Notes: a model not told the origin generated them from the letters alone. A DNA stretch of 64,000 nt from CAWDVH01 sp963805705 (GCA_963805705.1 CAWDVH010000001.1:2356001-2420000); one strand, 5' to 3'; shown: positions 51,392 through 59,992, counted from the first letter of the stretch. Numbers and translations: made by a program.

Positions 51392-52831
51392 ATGCAGCAG
51401 CTGACCGGACTGGACGCTTCCTTCCTCGCTCTTGAGACGGCCACTACCACCGGTCACGTCGGCGGGGTGTGCATCCTGGATCCCAGCGGGGCACCCCGGC
51501 CGGTGACCCTGGCCCGGCTGACCGAGGTCCTGGGGGAGCGCCTGGCGCTAGTGCCGGTGCTGCGGCGCAAGCTCCTGAACGCGCCGCTTGGCCTGGATCA
51601 GCCCTACTGGGTCGATGACGCGGACTTCGACGTTGAGTACCACATCCGCGAGATCGCGCTGCCGCGCCCCGGATCGGACGCTCAGCTGACCGATCAGGTC
51701 GCCCGGCTCCACGCCCGCCCGCTCGACCGGACCCGGCCGCTGTGGGAGATCTACCTGATCACCGGGCTGGCCCGGCGGCGGGTCGCGGTCTACACGAAAA
51801 TTCATCATTCCGCGATTGACGGGGCGTCCGGCGCCGAGCTGCTCACCGTGCTTCTCGATCTCACGCCGGACGGGCGGGACCTTCCGGCCAGCGAGCCGTT
51901 CAGCCCGGCGCCGCCGCCGAACCTGGCCATGCTGGCCGCGCTGGCGGCGGCCCGGCTGGCCTGGCGGCCGGTGCAGACGGTGCAGGTGACCAATGAGCTG
52001 ATCCGGGTGCTGCCGACCCTGGCCCCGGCGCTGAGCACTTTCGTCGGCGGCATGCTGGGGCTCAACCGCGGCGACGGCGAGATTATCGCCACGATGCCGG
52101 GGCGCGCCCCGGCGACGCCGTTCAACAAGCCGATCACGCCGCACCGCAGGCTCGCCTTCCGCAGCGTGGACCTCGGCCGGGTCAAGACCGTGAAGAGCGC
52201 CTTCGGGGTCTCGGTCAACGACGTAGTGATGGCAATGTGCGCGGGCGCCCTGCGGCGCTGGCTCACCGATCACGACGCTCTGCCGGACGTGCCGCTGATC
52301 GCGATGATCCCGGTGTCGGTGCGTGACCCGGCCAGCAAGGGCACGCTCGGTAACAAGGTGTCGGCCATGCTGGCCACGCTGCCCACTAATGTCGCCGAGC
52401 CGCACCGGCGGCTGGAGATCGTGCACGCCGCGACCACGCTGGCCAAGGCCCAGCAGGCGGCGATCCCGCAGGGCCTGGTCGATCAGATCAGCGACTTCGC
52501 TTTGCCCGCGCTGACCGCGCGGGCCGCGCGCGTCGTGTTCGCCACCGGCCTGCTGCACCGGCTGCCGCCGTTCAATATCTGCGTCTCCAACGTTCCCGGC
52601 CCGAATGTGCCGGTCTATCTGTGCGGGGCGAAGCTGCTGGCCCACTACCCGGTATCGGTGATCACCGATGGCCAGGGGCTGAACATCACCCTGGTGGGTT
52701 ACCTGGGCCAGCTGCACTTCGGCCTGGTGGCCTGCCGCGAGCTGATCCCTGACCTCGAGGCTCTCGCCGGATACCTGGTCGACGAGCTGGATCTGCTGCT
52801 CAAGGCCGCCGACCAGCGCGCCGCCAGCTAG
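51392..52831 (+). CDS. Wax ester synthase/diacylglycerol acyltransferase (WS/DGAT)
   Basis: The 479-residue protein starts with MQQLTGLDASFLALET, typical of the family. The active-site motif HHxxxDG appears as KIHHSAIDGASGAELL near residue 136. Further marks are GVSVNDVVMAMCAGALRRWL, SVRDPASKGTLGNKVSAML and ISNVPGP-like CVSNVPGPNVPVYLCGA. It joins acyl-CoA to diacylglycerol or fatty alcohol, forming lipid inclusions in actinomycetes. The ATG at 51392 has TAAGGAG upstream. The following gap is short and holds only a repeated GGCCTCAGCCGC. Confidence 0.95.
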   Translation: MQQLTGLDASFLALETATTTGHVGGVCILDPSGAPRPVTLARLTEVLGERLALVPVLRRKLLNAPLGLDQPYWVDDADFDVEYHIREIALPRPGSDAQLTDQVARLHARPLDRTRPLWEIYLITGLARRRVAVYTKIHHSAIDGASGAELLTVLLDLTPDGRDLPASEPFSPAPPPNLAMLAALAAARLAWRPVQTVQVTNELIRVLPTLAPALSTFVGGMLGLNRGDGEIIATMPGRAPATPFNKPITPHRRLAFRSVDLGRVKTVKSAFGVSVNDVVMAMCAGALRRWLTDHDALPDVPLIAMIPVSVRDPASKGTLGNKVSAMLATLPTNVAEPHRRLEIVHAATTLAKAQQAAIPQGLVDQISDFALPALTARAARVVFATGLLHRLPPFNICVSNVPGPNVPVYLCGAKLLAHYPVSVITDGQGLNITLVGYLGQLHFGLVACRELIPDLEALAGYLVDELDLLLKAADQRAAS

Positions 52832-52862
52832 CGGAGGCGGCCTCAGCCGCAGGAGGCCGGCC

Positions 52863-53345
52863 TCAGCCGCGCAGTTCGTCGATCACGTCCCTGGAGTGCG
52901 TCAGCGGCACCCGGCTGCCCTCGAGCTCGATGCGTGCGGTACCGGCGCTATCGATCAGTTCCAGCACGCGTACGTTCACTCTCTGGTGAACGCTGACGGT
53001 GATGCCCGCCCGCGGGAGGCGAAAGACCAGCGCCGTCGGCTGGTCGTGCCGGCTGGGGGCGTCGAAGCCGTAGATGGTCGTGGCGGAGACTGCGACGAGC
53101 ATCCTGGCCGGGAGCCCGGAGCGGGCGTCCGCGGCGTGTGCTCCCGCCAGAGTGCCCGCCTCGGCGCCCAGGATCTCCCCGGCGTCACCCAGCAGGCCTC
53201 CGGCTTCGCTGCCCGCCAGGCCGCCGGCGAACATGCCGCCGGTGTGGCCACGCGGGTAGAACTGGCCGGCGGCGAGTACCTCGTCGGTGATCCCGCGCGC
53301 GGACAGCGCGCCCTGCACCAGCACAACCATGCTCTCCTCGGACAT
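52863..53345 (-). CDS. Hypothetical Gly-rich protein
   Basis: The 160-residue protein starts at ATG 53345 with AAAGGA upstream. A Gly/Ala-rich hydrophobic segment (GGMFAGGLAGSEAGGLLGDAGEILGAEAGTLAGAHAA) lies at about 35-70 and could be a membrane or glycine-zipper stretch. The second half is beta-rich (ARMLVAVSATTIYGFDAP, then TVSVHQRVNVRVLELID), like a small pleckstrin-type fold. Function unknown. It is convergent with WS/DGAT and co-directional with the VOC gene. Confidence 0.7.
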   Translation of the reverse strand: MSEESMVVLVQGALSARGITDEVLAAGQFYPRGHTGGMFAGGLAGSEAGGLLGDAGEILGAEAGTLAGAHAADARSGLPARMLVAVSATTIYGFDAPSRHDQPTALVFRLPRAGITVSVHQRVNVRVLELIDSAGTARIELEGSRVPLTHSRDVIDELRG

Positions 53346-53381
53346 CCCGGAATCCTTTCGGCTCAGCGGCGGCCGTCGCGC

Positions 53382-53771
53382 TCATGCTTGCTGGACGATC
53401 TCCATGCCGTTGCCGTCCTGGTCGCGGAAGGCGAACATGGGCGGCACGCCCGGCCAGCGCAGCAGCTCGCCGGTGTCGACCCCGCGGGCCAGCAGGTCCG
53501 CATGGTCAGCTTCCGCGTCCGCCGTGCTGAAACGGATGCCGGTCTCGACCCCGGCCGGGATGCCCTCCCGCGCGGGAACGAGCGCGATCGTGGTGACCGA
53601 CTCCGGCGGCGCCACCTCGATCCAGCGCCGGCCGTCGCCGTAGGGGACGTCCAGGCGCTTGATGAAGCCGAGCTTGCCGACGTAGAACTCGAGGGCCCGG
53701 CCCTGGTCGCGGACGGGGACGCCCACCGTGTGCACCTGGGTGATACGAGACGTGATTTCCGTATCCGGCAT
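53382..53771 (-). CDS. VOC-family (glyoxalase-like) protein
   Basis: The 129-residue protein starts at ATG 53771 with AGGAG seven bases upstream. ITQVHTVGVPVRDQGRALEFYVGKLGFIKRLDVPYGDGRRWIEVAPPE and the terminal FAFRDQDGNGMEIVQQA give the two half-sites of the fold, with His near residue 14 and Glu near 125 as metal ligands. Close relatives are resistance proteins or epimerases. A 16-bp palindrome lies 69 bp upstream and may control it. Confidence 0.88.
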   Translation of the reverse strand: MPDTEITSRITQVHTVGVPVRDQGRALEFYVGKLGFIKRLDVPYGDGRRWIEVAPPESVTTIALVPAREGIPAGVETGIRFSTADAEADHADLLARGVDTGELLRWPGVPPMFAFRDQDGNGMEIVQQA

Positions 53772-53839
53772 CTCATTCTCCTGTTCGCTGGGCCTGTGCC
53801 CGCGGGGTCGCGCTGCCTGCCCGGCAACGCCGACGATAG

Positions 53840-53855
53840 GTGACCATTAAGTCAC
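53840..53855. promoter_or_regulatory. Palindrome GTGAC-N6-GTCAC before the VOC gene
   Basis: GTGACCATTAAGTCAC is a 5-bp perfect inverted repeat around an AT-rich centre, in the 249-bp gap between the VOC gene (53771, minus) and the SDR gene (54021, plus). An ArsR- or MarR-type dimer could bind here, but no such regulator is in the window. The rest of the gap is GC-rich with nothing recognisable. Confidence 0.4.
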
Positions 53856-54020
53856 ATGTCAAGCCGGGCGGCGGCCCGGCGCCTGCCGCCCGGCCTCGGG
53901 AGCGCCCGCCCGCCGGCCGTGCCTCGGGAGCGCCCGGCCGCCGGTGCGGACGCGGGGAGCGGCCGCCGCCGGCCAGTTCGTAAGCTGATCCCTCAACCAT
54001 CCGGCAGAGGCAGGGGCCCC

Positions 54021-54830
54021 ATGATCCTCGATCGTTTCCGCGTTACTGACCGGGTGGCCGTGGTGACCGGCGCGGGCCGGGGAATCGGCGCGGCCGCGGC
54101 CATCGCCCTGGCCCAGGCCGGAGCGGATGTCGTGATCTCGGCGCGGACCGCCGGTCAGCTGGAGCAGGTCGCGCAGCAGGTCGAGGCGGCCGGCCGCCGG
54201 GCCGTGGCCGTGCCCGCCGACCTCAGCGACCTCGATGCCGCGGCGGCCCTGGCCGCCGCCGCCGTCGAGGCGTTCGGCCGCCTGGACATCGTCGTCAACA
54301 ACGTCGGCGGCGCGATGCCGCGGCCGTTCCTGGACACCAGGCCCCGGCACCTGGCCGACGCGTTCCACTTCAACGTCGAGGTCACTCACCGCCTGACCCA
54401 GGCGGCGGTCCCGCATCTGCTCGCCACCGCCGCGGCCGGCGAGCCGCACGACGCGGGTGCCGTGATCAACATCTCCTCGGTTCTCGGCCGGACCGCGGGC
54501 CGCGGCTACCTGGCCTACGGCACCGCCAAGGCGGCCCTGACCCACTACACCCGGCTGGCCGCCGCCGACCTCACTCCCCGGATCCGGGTCAACGCGATCG
54601 CCGTCGGAGTGGTGGCCACCTCGGCGCTCGACATCGTGGTCAGCGACGAATCCCTGCGCGGCCAGGTCGAGCAGGCGACCCCGCTGGGCCGGATCGGCGA
54701 TCCGGAGGATGTCGCGGCCGCCGTCCTCTTCCTGGCCGCACCGGCCTCCGGCTACATCACCGGTAAGATTCTCGAGGTGGACGGCGGCATCGACCGGCCC
54801 AGCCTCGATCTCGGGCTGCCCGACCTGTGA
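54021..54830 (+). CDS. SDR-family oxidoreductase
   Basis: 269 residues from ATG 54021, where the protein begins directly before the fold (MILDRFRVTDRVAVVTGAGRGIGAA). The cofactor loop TGAGRGIG, NNVGG, INISSVLG (Ser) and YLAYGTAKAALTHY (Tyr/Lys) are intact, ending with YITGKILEVDGG. ISARTAGQLE after strand two suggests NADP use. It converges on the acyl-CoA dehydrogenase gene. It could belong to the lipid- or steroid-type cluster to the right, though no KstR-like site was seen in front of it. Confidence 0.92.
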   Translation: MILDRFRVTDRVAVVTGAGRGIGAAAAIALAQAGADVVISARTAGQLEQVAQQVEAAGRRAVAVPADLSDLDAAAALAAAAVEAFGRLDIVVNNVGGAMPRPFLDTRPRHLADAFHFNVEVTHRLTQAAVPHLLATAAAGEPHDAGAVINISSVLGRTAGRGYLAYGTAKAALTHYTRLAAADLTPRIRVNAIAVGVVATSALDIVVSDESLRGQVEQATPLGRIGDPEDVAAAVLFLAAPASGYITGKILEVDGGIDRPSLDLGLPDL

Positions 54831-54870
54831 CCCGGATCCGGCCAGCAAAGGCGCTGTCCCCGCCGGCCTG

Positions 54871-56022
54871 CTAGACGAACGCGCTGATGCCGGTCTCCGC
54901 CCGGCCGATGAGCAGTTTCTGGATCTGGCTGGTGCCCTCGTACAGCGTCATGACGCGGGCGTCGCGCATGTACTTCTGAACGGGGTACTCATCGATGTAC
55001 CCGTAGCCGCCGAAGACCTGGATGGCCGAGTTAGCGGCGCGCACGGCGGCCTCGCTGGCGAAGTACTTGGCTTTCGACGCCTCGACGCCGAACTTCTCGC
55101 CGCGCTCGATGAGGTCCGCTGCCCGCCAGACCAGGAGCCGGGCGGCGTCGGCGTCGACCGAGATGTCGGCGATCATGTCCTGGATCAGCTGGAAGGAGGC
55201 GATCGGGCGGCCGAACTGCTGGCGCTCCCCGGCGTACTGGACGGCCGCCTCCAGGCAGCCCTGGATGATGCCGACGCAGCCCGCTCCCACCGACACCCGG
55301 CCCTTGTCCAGGGACTGCATGGCGACCCGGAAACCCTCGCCCTCGCCGCCGAGGCGCGCTGACGCCGGGACCCGGACGTCGGTGAGGAAGATCTCGCTGG
55401 TGGCCTGGCCCCGCAGGCCGAGCTTGCCCTTGATCTCGCGGCGCTCGAACCCGGCGGTGCCGGTCGGCACCAGAAACGCCGAAACGCCCTTCGGGCCCGG
55501 TCCGCCGGTCCGGGCGAACAGGAGGCACACGTCCGCCCACGTGCCGTTCGTGATAAAGATCTTCTGTCCGGAGATGACATAGTCGTCGCCGTCCAGGACG
55601 GCCCTTGTCTCCAGGCTGGCCGGGTCGGACCCGTTGCCGGGCTCGGTCAGCCCGAAGCAGCCCAGGGCCTGCCCGGCCGCGATCCGCGGCAGCCATTCCT
55701 GCTTCTGCTCCTCCGTGCCGTGGGCGAGGATGGCCTTGCCGACGAGCCCGTTGGAGACCGAGACGATGCCACGGACCGAGGAGTCGGCGCGGCCGAGTTC
55801 CTCCATGCCGATGCAGTAGGTGATGTAGTCGCCGCCCAGGCCGCCGTATTCTTCCGGGATCGTCAGGCCGAAGAAGCCGATCTCGCCCAGCCTCGGCATG
55901 ATCGCGATGTCGACGGACTCGGCCCGGTCCCACGCGGCACGGTGCGGTACGACCTCCTTGTCCAGGAACTCGCGGGCCAGCGCCTTGAAGCTTCTCTGAT
56001 CCTCGGTGAGCGCGAGGTCCAT
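54871..56022 (-). CDS. Acyl-CoA dehydrogenase
   Basis: The 383-residue protein has normal family length. TEDQRSFKALAREFLDKEVVPHR opens the N-terminal helical domain. CFGLTEPGNGSDPASLETRAVLDGDDYVISGQKIFITNG is the FAD/substrate signature. The catalytic Glu is in TLYEGTSQIQ near residue 361, the place used by short- and medium-chain members. FGGYGYIDEYPVQKYMRDARV is also typical. It oxidises acyl-CoA to enoyl-CoA with transfer to ETF. It is the last gene of the minus-strand run that starts at 59346, separated from the sulfotransferase gene by 146 bp of tandem repeats. Confidence 0.95.
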   Translation of the reverse strand: MDLALTEDQRSFKALAREFLDKEVVPHRAAWDRAESVDIAIMPRLGEIGFFGLTIPEEYGGLGGDYITYCIGMEELGRADSSVRGIVSVSNGLVGKAILAHGTEEQKQEWLPRIAAGQALGCFGLTEPGNGSDPASLETRAVLDGDDYVISGQKIFITNGTWADVCLLFARTGGPGPKGVSAFLVPTGTAGFERREIKGKLGLRGQATSEIFLTDVRVPASARLGGEGEGFRVAMQSLDKGRVSVGAGCVGIIQGCLEAAVQYAGERQQFGRPIASFQLIQDMIADISVDADAARLLVWRAADLIERGEKFGVEASKAKYFASEAAVRAANSAIQVFGGYGYIDEYPVQKYMRDARVMTLYEGTSQIQKLLIGRAETGISAFV

Positions 56023-56037
56023 GCCGATCCTCCGGTC

Positions 56038-56111
56038 CTGGTCCGTTCTGGCCAGCCTGGTCCGTTCTGGCCAGCCTGCCGCGTCCTCGCCAGCTGCCGC
56101 GTCCTCGCCAG
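56038..56111. repeat. Two adjacent tandem duplications (19 bp x2 and 18 bp x2)
   Basis: CTGGTCCGTTCTGGCCAGC occurs twice (56038-56056, 56057-56075), followed at once by CTGCCGCGTCCTCGCCAG twice (56076-56093, 56094-56111). All copies are perfect, so the duplications are recent. They lie in the gap upstream of the acyl-CoA dehydrogenase ATG and could change its 5' leader. Confidence 0.9.
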
Positions 56112-56168
56112 CCTGGTCGATATCGTCCTGCGCAGGCTAGCCGCTGCGCGTCCCCGCGAGCCAGTCGA

Positions 56169-57365
56169 TCATGTACGGGCGGGGCGGCCGGTCATGTACC
56201 CGGCGAAGCGCTCGTCGACCTGCGGCCCGGTGAGCCCGAAATCGGCCAGGGCGTACCGGTGCGCGCCGGCGGCATGGCCCGCGGCGCTGCGGGCGTGCAG
56301 GTCCCGCATCGCGTCCGCGGCGGCGCCGGTGAGCTCCAGCCCGAAGCGGGCGTACACCGATTCGACGGTGCCCATGGGGTCGGCGACAAACTCGTCGTAG
56401 TCGACGTCGCAGAACTGCGCCGGGTCGCGCGTGGCCCGGATGGCGGTGAAGCGCTCCAGGCCGCGGGCCCACAACTCCAGCTGGTCTGCTCCGATCACCT
56501 CGCCGCGGAAGGTCGTCGACCATCCGGCGGACGCCTGCGCGGCGAGGCTGCACACCGACGCGATCGCGGTCCGGGGGGCGCGGTGGGTCTGGATCACCAG
56601 CGCGTCCGGGTAGACCTCCAGCAGCGCGTCCAGCGCGAACAGGTGGCTGGGGTTCTTGAGCACCCAGCGCTGGTCGCGGTCGGGCAGCCCGATCAGCTGC
56701 AGGTTGCGCCGGTGCCGGCGGTAGGCGGGGGTCCAGTCCTGACCGCGCAGCCAGCGGGAGTAGGCCGGCACGTGCGCCAGGCATTCATAGGAGATGGACC
56801 GCATCGACTGCCGCAGCAGCTGCCAGCACTCTTCGACCTGGTCGGCCGCGATGTAGTGCACGCCCATGAACTCGGGGTGCTCGATGTGATGCCGGGCGTA
56901 GCTCGCCTGAATGTGCCGGAAAACCGGGTCGCCGGCCCAGGTGTGCCGGGGCGGCCGGGGCTGCGGTGCCTCGGTCAGCCACATCTGCAGGCCCTGATGC
57001 GCCGGGTCGGCGGTGAGCAGCCGGTGCAGCGCCGTCGTGCCGGTCCTGGGCAGGCCGGTCACGAAGATCGGCCGCTTGATGCCGACCGCCGCGTACTGCG
57101 GGTGGGCCTGCCAGGCGGCCTCGCTGAACAGCCTGGCCGCCAGCGCGCCGCGCAGGAAGACCCGCTTCAGCTTGCGGCCCAGCGGGGTCAGGCCGGCCTC
57201 GGCGGCATAGGACTCCAGCAGCACGGCCAGGCCGTCGCGGTAGTCATCAGCACCGAAATCGGCCAGCCCCGTGATCCGGGTGGCCGACTCGTGCAGGTCC
57301 GCCACCGTGCCGACGCTGTCCCGCTCGCCGCCCGCCTGCCCGCTGCCCGCCTGCCCGCTGCTCAT
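56169..57365 (-). CDS. Sulfotransferase-family protein
   Basis: 398 residues from ATG 57365; the frame is open far upstream but only this start fits the preceding SDR stop. The PAPS-binding 5' loop is PIFVTGLPRTGTTALHRLL at about 100-117. The 3'-phosphate region includes VIQTHRAPRTAIASVCSL. HPEFMGVHYIAADQVEECWQLLRQSM and CDVDYDEFVADPMGTVESVYARFGLEL are typical of the Sulfotransfer_3 group common in mycobacteria and other actinomycetes. It could sulfate a sterol-like or lipid hydroxyl. Residues 3-12 are a duplicated SGQAG unit. Confidence 0.9.
   Translation of the reverse strand: MSSGQAGSGQAGGERDSVGTVADLHESATRITGLADFGADDYRDGLAVLLESYAAEAGLTPLGRKLKRVFLRGALAARLFSEAAWQAHPQYAAVGIKRPIFVTGLPRTGTTALHRLLTADPAHQGLQMWLTEAPQPRPPRHTWAGDPVFRHIQASYARHHIEHPEFMGVHYIAADQVEECWQLLRQSMRSISYECLAHVPAYSRWLRGQDWTPAYRRHRRNLQLIGLPDRDQRWVLKNPSHLFALDALLEVYPDALVIQTHRAPRTAIASVCSLAAQASAGWSTTFRGEVIGADQLELWARGLERFTAIRATRDPAQFCDVDYDEFVADPMGTVESVYARFGLELTGAAADAMRDLHARSAAGHAAGAHRYALADFGLTGPQVDERFAGYMTGRPART
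57331..57360. repeat. 15-bp tandem duplication at the sulfotransferase N terminus
   Basis: CCCGCCTGCCCGCTG occurs twice without a gap and encodes the repeated SGQAG just after the start. It keeps frame. Confidence 0.85.
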
Positions 57366-57379
57366 CGGATCGCCGCTGC

Positions 57380-58159
57380 TCAGTGGTGGTACTCGCCGCT
57401 GTTGACGTCCAGGCACTGGCCGGTGATGGCGCGGGCCATCGGCGAGGCCAGGAAGACGACCGCGTCGGCGATCTCGTCGGGTTCCGGCAGCCTGCCCAGG
57501 TCGGTCGTCGCCGCGGCCTCGGCGTAGATCTGCTGCGGATCCACCCCGCGCTGGCCGGCGAGGTAGCCGAAGTACCACTTCAGCGAGTCGGCCCAGATGT
57601 AGCCAGGCGCCACCGAGTTGACCCGGATTCCCTGCGGGCCGAGCTCGGTGGCCAGGCTCTGCGCGAGGGCGAGCAGGGCCGCCTTGGCCATCTTGTACCC
57701 GCCGAAGGTGAGCCGCGAGTGCCGCAGCACCGCTGAGTTGATCATCACGACCGATCCCCCGCTGGCGGCGAGGGCCGGGGCCAGCAGCCGGGTCAGCCGC
57801 AGCGCGGCGATGACGTTGGTGTCGAATGCGGCCGAGATGGCGTCCAGGCTCACCTCGGCCAGGCCCGTCAGCGGCGGTATCGCGAACGCGTTGTTGACCA
57901 GCGTGTCGACCCGGCCGAAAGCGGCCAGGGCCTCCTGCGTCAGGCGCTGCGCCGCCTGCGGGTCGGTGATATCGGTCGGCACGACCAGGGCGCGGCGCCG
58001 CAGCGCGGTGACCTCCTTGGCCACCTCGTCCAGCCGGGACGCGGTGCGCGCGGCCAGCACCACATCCGCGCCGGCCAGCGCGCTGCGCAGCGCGATGGAG
58101 CGGCCGAGACCAGGGCCGACGCCGGAGACGACGACCACGGTGTCGCGCAGCAGCGTCAT
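57380..58159 (-). CDS. SDR-family oxidoreductase
   Basis: The 259-residue protein has a modified loop VSGVGPGLGRSIA, then LAARTASRLDEV, NNAFAIPPLTG, and the active site INSAVLRHSRLTFGGYKMAKAAL with Ser, Tyr and Lys all present. RAITGQCLDVNSGEYHH ends it, with NSG where most SDRs have DGG. The GPGLG form is typical of actinobacterial sterol and fatty-acid-related SDRs. ATG 58159 shares a base with the DUF1214-like gene stop, and the sulfotransferase starts 14 bp after its own stop, so the operon is tight. Confidence 0.92.
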   Translation of the reverse strand: MTLLRDTVVVVSGVGPGLGRSIALRSALAGADVVLAARTASRLDEVAKEVTALRRRALVVPTDITDPQAAQRLTQEALAAFGRVDTLVNNAFAIPPLTGLAEVSLDAISAAFDTNVIAALRLTRLLAPALAASGGSVVMINSAVLRHSRLTFGGYKMAKAALLALAQSLATELGPQGIRVNSVAPGYIWADSLKWYFGYLAGQRGVDPQQIYAEAAATTDLGRLPEPDEIADAVVFLASPMARAITGQCLDVNSGEYHH

Positions 58160-59346
58160 CAGCCCAGCATCCTGGCGGCGACGGCGGCCTGCCGGGCGGC
58201 GATCCGCTCGGCGTACTGGCCCGGCGCCAGCCGCGCCCGCTCGCAGTACGGCAGCGCCCGCTCCAGGCTGGCGACGGGCACCACCTCGACCCGCGGCCCG
58301 TCACCGGGCCCAAGATCACGCGACAGCCGCTGCCAGCGGATCTGCACGTAGCCGCGCTGGTGCCCGGTGCACTCCAGCCAGTTGGCCAGGCCAGGGTCGC
58401 GCTCGCTGATCACCACGCGCATCATGCCGTCCGGGTCGATCCGCGCCTGCTCGGCGGTCAGGCTGGTCTGGTGACTGATGTAGTCCAGCGAGATGTACCA
58501 CATGCTGCCGAGCTGAATTCCCTGGTACGGCGCGGTGGCCCGGTCGGCCGCGGGCACGGTCACGATCATGGCCTGGTCGTCGCGCAGCTCGTAGTGCCCG
58601 GCCGAGGAGAACTGCGTGGCCAGGCCGCCGGGCGTCGGGCGCGGCGGCGTCATCGTGTTGACCGGCAGCTTCAGGTAGAACCACTGCGGGAAGGCCAGGA
58701 ACGTCCGGAGGCGGGACAGCAGGATCTTGCCGGCCACGCCGTAGCGCCGCTCCATCGTGTCCGCGTCCGGCGCGGGCGGCGCGCAGCCGGCCCGGTCGGC
58801 GCGGTGAATGCTGATGGTGCCGCGCCGCTCGGTGGCCCAGTCGCTGTAGACCTCGCGCACCAGCAGCATCGCCGATCCGGGACCGAGCGTGAAGTAGTTG
58901 CGCGGCGTCCGGCCGCCGGCGGGCGGGCCGAACCTCAGCTCGAACGACCCGTCCGCGCCAATCTCGATCGCCCGGTCATCGAAGGCGGTGAGGCTGTCGG
59001 GCACCTCGACCGGCGAATAGTCACCGCTGAGTACCTGAAAGCTCAGGTCGGCGGTCGTGCCGCGCCGGCCGGTGACCACGTACTCCGCGTCATCGCGCAG
59101 GTAGGAGTGGAAGTACAGGGTGTCCGGGTTGTCCAGCCCCATCTTCGTGTACGGGCCGGTCGACTGGACGAAGTACGGGAAGTCCCGCTGATAGGCCCAC
59201 GCCAGCTGCAGGGACGCCCGGATGTTCCCCGCCAGGTAGTCGTACCCCTCGATAAGGTCCTGCTCGGTCCGGATGTGGGGCGCGCCGGCAATGATTTTCT
59301 CCGCCTCGATCACCGCGTCCGCGAACGGCTGGGTGAGCACCGGCAA
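58159..59346 (-). CDS. DUF1214-like domain protein
   Basis: The 395-residue protein has a C-terminal half with the DUF1214 pattern: GHYELRDDQAMIVTVPAADRATAPYQGIQLGSMWYISLDYISHQTSLTAEQARIDPDGMMRVVISERDPGLANWLECTGHQRGYVQIRWQ. The N-terminal half, with DFPYFVQSTGPYTKMGLDNPDTLYFHSYLRDDAEYVVTGRRG, resembles the DUF1254-type partner domain. The biochemical role of these domains is unknown; they are often next to sterol, lipid or cofactor-dependent oxidoreductases. It is the first gene of the minus-strand operon and has a KstR-like palindrome 42 bp upstream. Confidence 0.8.
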   Translation of the reverse strand: MPVLTQPFADAVIEAEKIIAGAPHIRTEQDLIEGYDYLAGNIRASLQLAWAYQRDFPYFVQSTGPYTKMGLDNPDTLYFHSYLRDDAEYVVTGRRGTTADLSFQVLSGDYSPVEVPDSLTAFDDRAIEIGADGSFELRFGPPAGGRTPRNYFTLGPGSAMLLVREVYSDWATERRGTISIHRADRAGCAPPAPDADTMERRYGVAGKILLSRLRTFLAFPQWFYLKLPVNTMTPPRPTPGGLATQFSSAGHYELRDDQAMIVTVPAADRATAPYQGIQLGSMWYISLDYISHQTSLTAEQARIDPDGMMRVVISERDPGLANWLECTGHQRGYVQIRWQRLSRDLGPGDGPRVEVVPVASLERALPYCERARLAPGQYAERIAARQAAVAARMLG

Positions 59347-59387
59347 CCCCTCGGCAGATCGACTCGGGCCATCGACTCGGATCAGAG

Positions 59388-59401
59388 TAGAACCAGTTCT
59401 A
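59388..59401. promoter_or_regulatory. KstR-like palindrome TAGAACCAGTTCTA
   Basis: This 14-bp palindrome (mismatched only at the centre) fits the published KstR consensus TNNAACNNGTTNNA exactly. It lies 42 bp upstream of the DUF1214-like gene start, just beyond the 3' end of the SnoaL-like gene. KstR is the TetR-family repressor of cholesterol catabolism in mycobacteria and relatives; no TetR gene is in the window. Confidence 0.6.
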
Positions 59402-59409
59402 GAAATACG

Positions 59410-59937
59410 TCAATGACGGGCCGCCGCCCGGTCCGGCTCAGAACCGGGCGCAGCGGCCTCCTGCGGCGGCGCGGCCCAGCGATTGGCCGTGAGCCGGAAG
59501 CTCGGCAGGTCATCCAGCGACATCATCGCCTCGTAGGTGCGCACGTAGCCGGTGTGCGCGATCCGCCAGCGGCCGTCCTGGCCGCGTGCGTAACGGTCCT
59601 CGTAGAACGCCGAGCCCGTGATCACGACGCGGTGCTCCGTGGCGATCACGGTGTCCTCGAACCGCCAGGTGCCCGTGGCCGTGCCGCCGTCGACGTCGAT
59701 CTCCGGCTGGCCGGCGGAGTGCACGGTGATGATGTCCGGCCCGAGCTTGTCGCGCAGGAAGGCCAGGATCTCGTCCCGGCCGCGGAAGCTCAGCTGCTGG
59801 CCGGTCGCGGGCGTGCCGTAGTCCGCGGTGGCGTCCGGCGTGAAGACGTCCGCCAGGTCCTCCCACCGCTTCAGATCGACGCAGCGCAGGTAGCGGTACT
59901 TCACCCGGCGGATCTCTTCGAGCGCGACAAGGTCCAT
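59410..59937 (-). CDS. SnoaL-like (NTF2-fold) protein
   Basis: The 175-residue protein starts with MDLVALEEIRRVKYRYLRCVDLKRWEDLADVFTPDATADYG, the SnoaL_4 signature with the Arg-Tyr pair and Asp of the cone. GRDEILAFLRDKLGPDIITVHSAGQPEIDVDGGTATGTWRFED follows. Relatives dehydrate, isomerise or simply bind ring compounds, and they abound in steroid catabolic clusters. It is divergent from the LLM oxidoreductase with a shared KstR-like site. Confidence 0.88.
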   Translation of the reverse strand: MDLVALEEIRRVKYRYLRCVDLKRWEDLADVFTPDATADYGTPATGQQLSFRGRDEILAFLRDKLGPDIITVHSAGQPEIDVDGGTATGTWRFEDTVIATEHRVVITGSAFYEDRYARGQDGRWRIAHTGYVRTYEAMMSLDDLPSFRLTANRWAAPPQEAAAPGSEPDRAAARH

Positions 59938-59970
59938 GCGACCAGCTTCCTCAGCCGATTGACATTCAGC

Positions 59971-59984
59971 AAGAACCTGTTCTA
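59971..59984. promoter_or_regulatory. KstR-like palindrome AAGAACCTGTTCTA within a divergent promoter
   Basis: This differs from the consensus in one outer base. It lies seven bases downstream of TTGACA (59959-59964), that is inside the promoter spacer for the LLM gene, whose GTG is nine bases away at 59993; it is 34 bp upstream of the SnoaL-like ATG. Binding would block the promoter. Confidence 0.55.
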
Positions 59985-59992
59985 CTTTTCCC

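Noticed and set aside
57366..58319. Upstream extension of the sulfotransferase frame
   Set aside because: It covers the SDR gene in another frame and is Arg/Pro-rich noise.
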